DNA from: Pseudomonadota bacterium
Lineage (GTDB): Bacteria; Pseudomonadota; Gammaproteobacteria; Burkholderiales; REEB80
NCBI GenBank assembly: GCA_028873515.1
Contig: JAGWIG010000002.1
Span: 1-64,000 of the forward strand
Reading direction: 5' to 3'
Length of the DNA stretch: 64,000 nt
Shown here piece by piece: positions 59,674-64,000 of the stretch. Numbering within the stretch: position 1 is the first letter of the stretch; each line of letters begins with the position of its first letter. The translations under genes were made by a program, and so were the position numbers. Below the pieces are notes generated by a model. The model was given only the letters and a program-made list of their open reading frames with translations, did not search any database and was not told the DNA's origin.

Positions 59674-60349
59674 ATAGGCCTATATAAATAATAATAATGG
59701 CTGCAGCCATCGCATACCACTGAAAAAAATATCCATAGTGCATAGCAACACCCATATCAGGACGCGGCCATATCCGGATCAGTCCATCATTTGTATCGTT
59801 GTCCTGCAAAATGACAACCGGCTGTAGGGGAAAAGATGCTTGACTTGCATAATCCTTTAATACCAGATTTTCCCAGACCCGGCCATTTACATTGCTACCT
59901 GACAATAACAAAAACCGCTTTGGGGGAATGGCAGCTATCCCTGTAACAACCTGAATTCCATGTGGTGGCACAGCTTGGGGGAGATGGCTTCGATCCCCAG
60001 TTGATTCCACAAAACCCCTGTTAACCAGAACATGCATATTACTCCCTGACAGCACCATCGGCGTTAATACATCGTATCCCACCTTATCATCAAGGCTTAT
60101 ATTATCGAGGTAGATTTGATCACGAGCATCAAACCGACCCTCCACCCTAACCCTTCTGTATTGCCAATCAGGCGCATAAACAGGTGTAACAGGCAAATTT
60201 ACCGGCGGTTCCTTCGCCATGGTGTCATATTGTTCAGCCTCAGATTCAGATCTATGAGCACGCCTAAGCTGCCAATTTCCAAGCGAAACAGTAAGCATCA
60301 CCATAATGATGGCTGCCACTGTAGGCAAAAAAACAGGACGACGCCTCAT
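59645..60349 (-). CDS. SURF1-family cytochrome oxidase assembly protein
   Basis: Helps deliver heme A to subunit I. The 234-residue protein has two membrane helices at its ends and the family motifs SLGNWQLRRAHRSE near the N terminus, YAPDWQYRRVRVEGRF, and VNRGFVESTGDR. Its last membrane helix (AAAIIIIYIGLYVRR) lies in the stretch overlapping the Sco-like gene. Confidence 0.92.
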   Translation of the reverse strand: MRRRPVFLPTVAAIIMVMLTVSLGNWQLRRAHRSESEAEQYDTMAKEPPVNLPVTPVYAPDWQYRRVRVEGRFDARDQIYLDNISLDDKVGYDVLTPMVLSGSNMHVLVNRGFVESTGDRSHLPQAVPPHGIQVVTGIAAIPPKRFLLLSGSNVNGRVWENLVLKDYASQASFPLQPVVILQDNDTNDGLIRIWPRPDMGVAMHYGYFFQWYAMAAAIIIIYIGLYVRRYIKKG

Positions 60350-60424
60350 AATCTTGTTCTCCTGATGATAGCTTCCCTCCTGAGTTTCCTATAAAATTCC
60401 CTAAATTCCGTAAGGAGTACCATT

Positions 60425-60622
60425 TTGAGATATGTTGTCTTCCTCTTCATTGCTCTCATACTTTACACGCTTGGACGAGCGCTTTACTTTGTCATGCACG
60501 ACAGAGGAGCTAGTGAACGAAGTGTTCGCGCACTTACTTATCGCGTTATTTTATCGATTACGCTGTTCGCTTTGCTAATGCTCGGATATAGGTTCGGTTA
60601 TCTTTCACCTCAAGGTCTCTAA
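60425..60622 (+). CDS. DUF2909 twin-transmembrane protein
   Basis: A 65-residue protein with two membrane helices (VFLFIALILYTLGRALYFV and a second starting VILSITLFALLMLGY) linked by a short charged loop RGASERSVRAL. DUF2909 members occur in cox clusters, usually opposite SURF1, as here. The start is TTG at 60425, seven bases after AAGGAG. No ATG gives the full first helix. Function unknown. Confidence 0.88.
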   Translation: MRYVVFLFIALILYTLGRALYFVMHDRGASERSVRALTYRVILSITLFALLMLGYRFGYLSPQGL

Positions 60623-60642
60623 CCCGGAGGAACCAAAAGATG

Positions 60643-60669
60643 GAGGCTGGCAGAGGAATGGCCAGCCTC
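60643..60669 (-). terminator. Terminator after coxC
   Basis: GAGGCTGGC/GCCAGCCTC with a 9-base loop. On the minus strand it is followed by CATCTTTTGG and lies 8 bp past the coxC stop. This divides coxA-to-coxC transcription from the SURF1-to-ctaB genes. Confidence 0.75.
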
Positions 60670-60676
60670 AGTGGAT

Positions 60677-61507
60677 TCACAGCCAATATACAAAAATAAA
60701 CAGCAGCAACCAAACCACATCCACGAAGTGCCAATACCACGCAGCAGCCTCGAAAGCAAAATGATGCTCAGGAGTAAAATGTCCTTTTAGGGATCTTACC
60801 AGCATCACGATTAACATGGTTGTCCCTAGCATCACATGTAAACCATGAAAACCCGTCAGCATAAAGAAAGTACAGCCATATACACCAGTAGATAGAGAAA
60901 ATGCTGCGTGGAGATATTCATGGGCCTGCAGGGTAACAAACGACAGGCCTAGAAGTACCGTCACCAATAAACCTAACTTTAGCTGGACTCGATTATTTTT
61001 TACTAGACCCCAATGAGCCCAGGTAAGAGTTGCGCCAGAAGTTAAAAGAATCAAGGTATTTATTGCTGGAATTCCCCAGGCTTGCATAGGGCGAAAAGCA
61101 TTCGTCAAATATGGTCCTGAGCTAGGCCAGCTCGCAACAAAATTCGGCCAAAGTAACTTTTGCGTAGCAAGCATCGGTACAGAGATTACTCGGGCATAGA
61201 ACAATGCACCAAAAAATGCTGAAAAAAACATAACCTCAGAAAAAATAAACCAGCTCATGGACCAACGGAATGAAGTATCGACCTGACGGTTATATCGACC
61301 ACTTTCTGACTCACGTATTACTGTTCCGAACCAGCCAAAAAGCATATAGACAAGAATAGCAAACCCAATGCCCAGCATTGGCAAGCCACCCTTTAAGTCA
61401 TTAAACAATAGCGTCGCACCAATAGCTAGGGATAACAGGGCCAATGAACCGACAATCGGCCATATGGACGGTGTCGGGACATAATACCCCTGTTTATTTT
61501 CGCTCAT
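60677..61507 (-). CDS. coxC: Cytochrome c oxidase subunit III
   Basis: Core membrane subunit of the aa3 oxidase. 276 residues, seven membrane helices. Conserved blocks: SFRWSMSWFIFSEVMFFSAFFGALFYAR with the buried Glu, QAWGIPAINTLILLTSGATLTWAH, YGCTFFMLTGFHGLHVMLGT and the C-terminal AAWYWHFVDVVWLLLF. Upstream of it lies the DUF2970 gene. Confidence 0.97.
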   Translation of the reverse strand: MSENKQGYYVPTPSIWPIVGSLALLSLAIGATLLFNDLKGGLPMLGIGFAILVYMLFGWFGTVIRESESGRYNRQVDTSFRWSMSWFIFSEVMFFSAFFGALFYARVISVPMLATQKLLWPNFVASWPSSGPYLTNAFRPMQAWGIPAINTLILLTSGATLTWAHWGLVKNNRVQLKLGLLVTVLLGLSFVTLQAHEYLHAAFSLSTGVYGCTFFMLTGFHGLHVMLGTTMLIVMLVRSLKGHFTPEHHFAFEAAAWYWHFVDVVWLLLFIFVYWL

Positions 61508-61567
61508 TTACTCCTCCTCTTTTGCTACAGCAAATTAATTTTTATTCGGCCAAATAAGCAAGAGCCC

Positions 61568-61777
61568 TCAGTGCGTTACAAAATAAACCAGTATCAGCAG
61601 GCTTAATACAAAAAACACCCCGCCCAACAGCCCCGCCACTACAATCTGCTTTAGCGTTAGCTGACTGAAATCAGCTGCATAATCCCGGTTTTTCCGTACA
61701 CCCAAAAAACTCCAGAATACAGCCGCCATTGCCCGCCACATTCCGCCCTTAGGTTTGCCATCATCTTTAACGTTCAC
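61568..61777 (-). CDS. DUF2970 small membrane protein
   Basis: A 69-residue protein with MWRAMAAVFWSFLGVRKNRDYAAD, the DUF2970 signature, and one C-terminal membrane helix (GGVFFVLSLLILVYF). It is a standard small member of betaproteobacterial cox clusters, located between ctaG and coxC. The GTG at 61777 has GGGGTGAG upstream. Function unknown. Confidence 0.88.
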   Translation of the reverse strand: MNVKDDGKPKGGMWRAMAAVFWSFLGVRKNRDYAADFSQLTLKQIVVAGLLGGVFFVLSLLILVYFVTH

Positions 61778-61859
61778 ACACTCACCCCATCCCAGCCACC
61801 AGAAACTGTTTGCATGAGATTCAAGAAATCATCTTAAGCCAATTACAGTGGCATCATAT

Positions 61860-62230
61860 GATAATACTGCAGAATTATCAGGCATAAAGCGCTTTTCTCA
61901 CACACTCATTTCAAGCAAAAAACCTGACATGTAACAATACTTTAGCTTTGCACTTACCCGTTACATTCAAAGCCACTATCAAAAAATCATACCAGGCTAC
62001 CCGTACAGTCCCTTGATTGAACAATGTAAAAATGGATATGCAACATCAGCAAATAACCATGAAAAACCAGTGTCCAAATTTACATCAAGATACACCCGAT
62101 CCTGGGCGACCTATACGGAAAAACCATTAACTGACTGGCATTTAACCTAAACACCAGCCATTCCAGCTATAGCGAAAAACCTGGAATAAACAGGGGTAAT
62201 CAACTACAGCCAGGCATCTTGGCTAAACAT
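61860..62230 (-). pseudogene. Probable remnant of ctaG (cox11)
   Basis: In most related clusters ctaG, the CuB-insertion factor, lies between the small assembly protein and DUF2970. Here about 500 bp of that slot has no ORF. One minus-strand frame from the ATG at 62230 contains MF, then LITPVYSRFFAIAGMAG (compare ALVPxYxxFCxxxGLxG of CtaG), then RVYLDVNLDTGFSWLF (compare RxVxVxFDxNVxxGLPWxF), at about the right spacing but crossed by three TAG stops and later frame loss. The CFCF copper site is not recognisable. Call rests on synteny plus two short matches. Confidence 0.42.
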
Positions 62231-62279
62231 TACTCAATTTATAAAAATGGAAAGTTGTCTCTTGATGCTCCTACTGTCT

Positions 62280-62381
62280 TCAGTGCCAATGAAGAACAAT
62301 TTCCCATATATATAATATGAAAGCCAGAATACCCAGTATCAGCCCGGTCAGCTTCGTCCGTCGCGCTTGTCTTGGATTCAC
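62280..62381 (-). CDS. Small cytochrome oxidase assembly-type membrane protein
   Basis: A 33-codon ORF starting at GTG 62381, six bases after GAGGG, and ending TGA at 62280. It starts VNPRQARRTKLTGLI and continues as a single membrane helix to IVLHWH. The Arg/Lys-rich start followed by one helix is the form of the tiny proteins downstream of coxA in betaproteobacteria. A longer 82-codon frame over the same DNA (62239-62487) is a shadow. Confidence 0.65.
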   Translation of the reverse strand: MNPRQARRTKLTGLILGILAFILYIWEIVLHWH

Positions 62382-62483
62382 GCTTTCCCTCTTTTATAGA
62401 GCTTCTAATCAACAAACCTGAAGTATAAAACATTATGCATACATAAAACGTGGCGGGGGCATGTATATGACCCCCGCTCCGAA

Positions 62484-64000
62484 TCACTTAACTACAGGCG
62501 GAGTCTGAAATGAATGGTAAGGTGCTGGAGAAGGTAGCGTCCACTCAAGCGAATCAGCACCCTCCCAAGGCTTGCTAGGCGCCTTCTTCCCGCCACGAAT
62601 ACATTTCAACACTACTACCAGGAATATAAGCTGTGACATACCCAACAGGAATGCACCGACCGAAGCCACCTGATTAAATGTCGTAAATTGTAACGCATAA
62701 TCCGGTATCCGACGTGGCATTCCTGCCAACCCAAGAAAATGCATCGGGAAGAATGTAATATTGAAAGCAATTGTTGTCGTCCAGAAATGAAGCTTGCCAA
62801 GCCGTTCGTCATACATATGGCCTGTCCACTTCGGTAACCAGAAATAAACTCCTGCCATTATGCTCATTGCAGCACCAGAAAAAAGCACATAGTGGAAATG
62901 AGCCACCACATAATAGGTATTATGAAGCTGGATATCCACTGGAACGAGTGCCAGGACAAGACCTGAAAAACCACCAATTGTAAACAGACAGACGAATGCA
63001 ATAGCAAACAGCATGGGAGTTTCAAAAGTCATTGAACCTCTCCACATCGTAGCCACCCAGTTAAATACCTTTACTCCGGTTGGTACCGCAATCAACATTG
63101 TGGCATACATGAAAAATAGCTGCCCTGCAGCCGGCATCCCAACGGTAAACATGTGATGCGCCCAAACTGTAAATGACAGAATCGCAATTGATGCCGTTGC
63201 ATAAACCATCGATGCATAACCAAAAAGGGGCTTACGTGCAAAAGTAGGAATGATTTGTGAAACTATTCCGAATGCTGGCAAAATCATGATGTAGACTTCA
63301 GGGTGACCAAAAAACCAGAAGATATGCTCGTACATCAAGGGATCACCGCCGCCTGCAGGATTAAAAAAATGGGTCCCAAAATGACGATCCGTCAAAAGCA
63401 TTGTAACCGCGCCCGCAAGTACTGGCATAACTGCTATAAGTAGATATGCCGTAATAAGCCATGTCCAGACAAACATCGGCATTTTCATGAGAGACATGCC
63501 AGGAGCACGCAAATTCAATATCGTAGTAATGATATTAATCGACCCCATTATCGATGAAATTCCCATGAGATGGATGGCAAAAATAGTCATATCCATTCCC
63601 ATGCCCATTTGTATGGATAAAGGCGGGTATAGCGTCCAGCCTGCAGCAGCAGCGCCTCCTGGAACAAAAAAAGAACCGAGCAGTAGAAGTGCAGCAGGGG
63701 GCAGCAACCAGAAACTCCAGTTATTCATCCGGGCAAACGCCATATCCGGCGCACCAATCATCATTGGAACCAACCAATTAGCAAAACCCACAAATGCAGG
63801 CATAATGGCACCAAAAATCATTAACAGCCCATGAAGTGTCGTCAGCTGGTTAAAGAAATCCGGCTGGAAAAACTGAAGACCAGGCTCAAAGAGCTCGGCA
63901 CGGATCATTAAAGCCATGCTCCCGGCTGACAGGAACATGATCAAACTAAACCAAAGGTAAAGAGTGCCAATATCCTTATGATTGGTTGTGGTTAACCAAC
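62484..64000 (-). CDS. coxA: Cytochrome c oxidase subunit I (5' end beyond window)
   Basis: Catalytic subunit of aa3 oxidase. The frame is open to the window edge (WLTTTNHKDIGTLYLWFS), so the true start lies beyond 64000. Heme and copper ligands are visible: TTLHGLLM (heme a His), GHPEVYI (CuB His and the cross-linked Tyr), VWAHHMFTVG (CuB His pair), and NTYYVVAHFHYVLFSG (heme a3 and heme a His). PxxGGGDPLMYEHIFWFFGHPE is intact. coxB would be expected upstream. Confidence 0.97.
   Translation of the reverse strand, partial: WLTTTNHKDIGTLYLWFSLIMFLSAGSMALMIRAELFEPGLQFFQPDFFNQLTTLHGLLMIFGAIMPAFVGFANWLVPMMIGAPDMAFARMNNWSFWLLPPAALLLLGSFFVPGGAAAAGWTLYPPLSIQMGMGMDMTIFAIHLMGISSIMGSINIITTILNLRAPGMSLMKMPMFVWTWLITAYLLIAVMPVLAGAVTMLLTDRHFGTHFFNPAGGGDPLMYEHIFWFFGHPEVYIMILPAFGIVSQIIPTFARKPLFGYASMVYATASIAILSFTVWAHHMFTVGMPAAGQLFFMYATMLIAVPTGVKVFNWVATMWRGSMTFETPMLFAIAFVCLFTIGGFSGLVLALVPVDIQLHNTYYVVAHFHYVLFSGAAMSIMAGVYFWLPKWTGHMYDERLGKLHFWTTTIAFNITFFPMHFLGLAGMPRRIPDYALQFTTFNQVASVGAFLLGMSQLIFLVVVLKCIRGGKKAPSKPWEGADSLEWTLPSPAPYHSFQTPPVVK

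Noticed and set aside
61860-62230. Recoding of TAG as sense, suggested by TAGs in the Sel1 gene and the ctaG-like frame
   Set aside because: TAG ends several intact genes here (mutM, ferredoxin, trpC, yqjK-like), so simple gene decay is the better explanation.
62239-62487. 82-codon minus-strand ORF between coxA and DUF2970
   Set aside because: Shadow frame over the 33-codon small assembly ORF, with no family features of its own.

Overview
The window reads as a stretch of betaproteobacterial chromosome with moderate to low G+C. The 5' end of a 16S rRNA gene with its leader, and the order rsmD-ftsY-ftsE-ftsX-rpoH followed by a cytochrome aa3 oxidase assembly cluster, are typical of Betaproteobacteria and would fit the Nitrosomonadales. 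I cannot fix the genus from this sequence. Most genes are housekeeping genes packed into short operons, often with 1-17 bp overlaps.

Layout. Positions 1-510 hold the start of an rRNA operon (minus strand) with two promoters, the first overlapping the tyrS stop codon. Positions 508-8161 hold tyrS, anmK, a yqjD/yqjE/yqjK-like membrane gene set, a DUF3293 gene, erpA, argC, rplM-rpsI and an OsmC-family gene. Positions 7805-14117 are a minus-strand operon rpe-gph-trpE-trpG-trpD-trpC-coq7-hypothetical. Then come apaG, a 31-residue membrane ORF not seen before by me, mltA, a TonB-family gene, and the block amgK-murU-pepP-ubiH-ubi. lptD-surA-pdxA-rsmA runs divergently. Positions 28096-38113 carry plsC-gmhB-glyS-glyQ and phoH-ybeY-corC-lnt-GIY-YIG, plus miaB.

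Positions 38114-44595 are the only accessory-looking part. They contain a structured non-coding stretch, a ClC channel gene bracketed by a perfect 20-bp direct repeat, a SYLF gene, a Sel1-repeat gene broken by an in-frame TAG, and a decayed IS3-family element. After tRNA-Met the core genome resumes: ychF, pth, rplY, prs, tRNA-Gln, ispE, lolB, a TPR lipoprotein, mutM, ferredoxin, coaD, rsmD, ftsYEX, rpoH and the cox cluster (ctaB, ctaA, Sco-like, SURF1, coxC, DUF2970, a small assembly protein, and coxA running off the end).

Functional links. MltA, AnmK, AmgK and MurU cover much of an AmgK/MurU-type peptidoglycan salvage route. UbiH, a second flavin hydroxylase and Coq7 could supply all three ring hydroxylations of ubiquinone, the quinone upstream of the respiratory chain. 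LptD, SurA, Lnt, LolB, GmhB and PlsC serve the outer envelope. The most interesting local signals are a CIRCE operator merged with the rpoH promoter, an rpoH leader hairpin that can pair with the Shine-Dalgarno, an apparently decayed ctaG in the cox cluster, and two very small membrane ORFs. I did not find a convincing new defence or mobile system.
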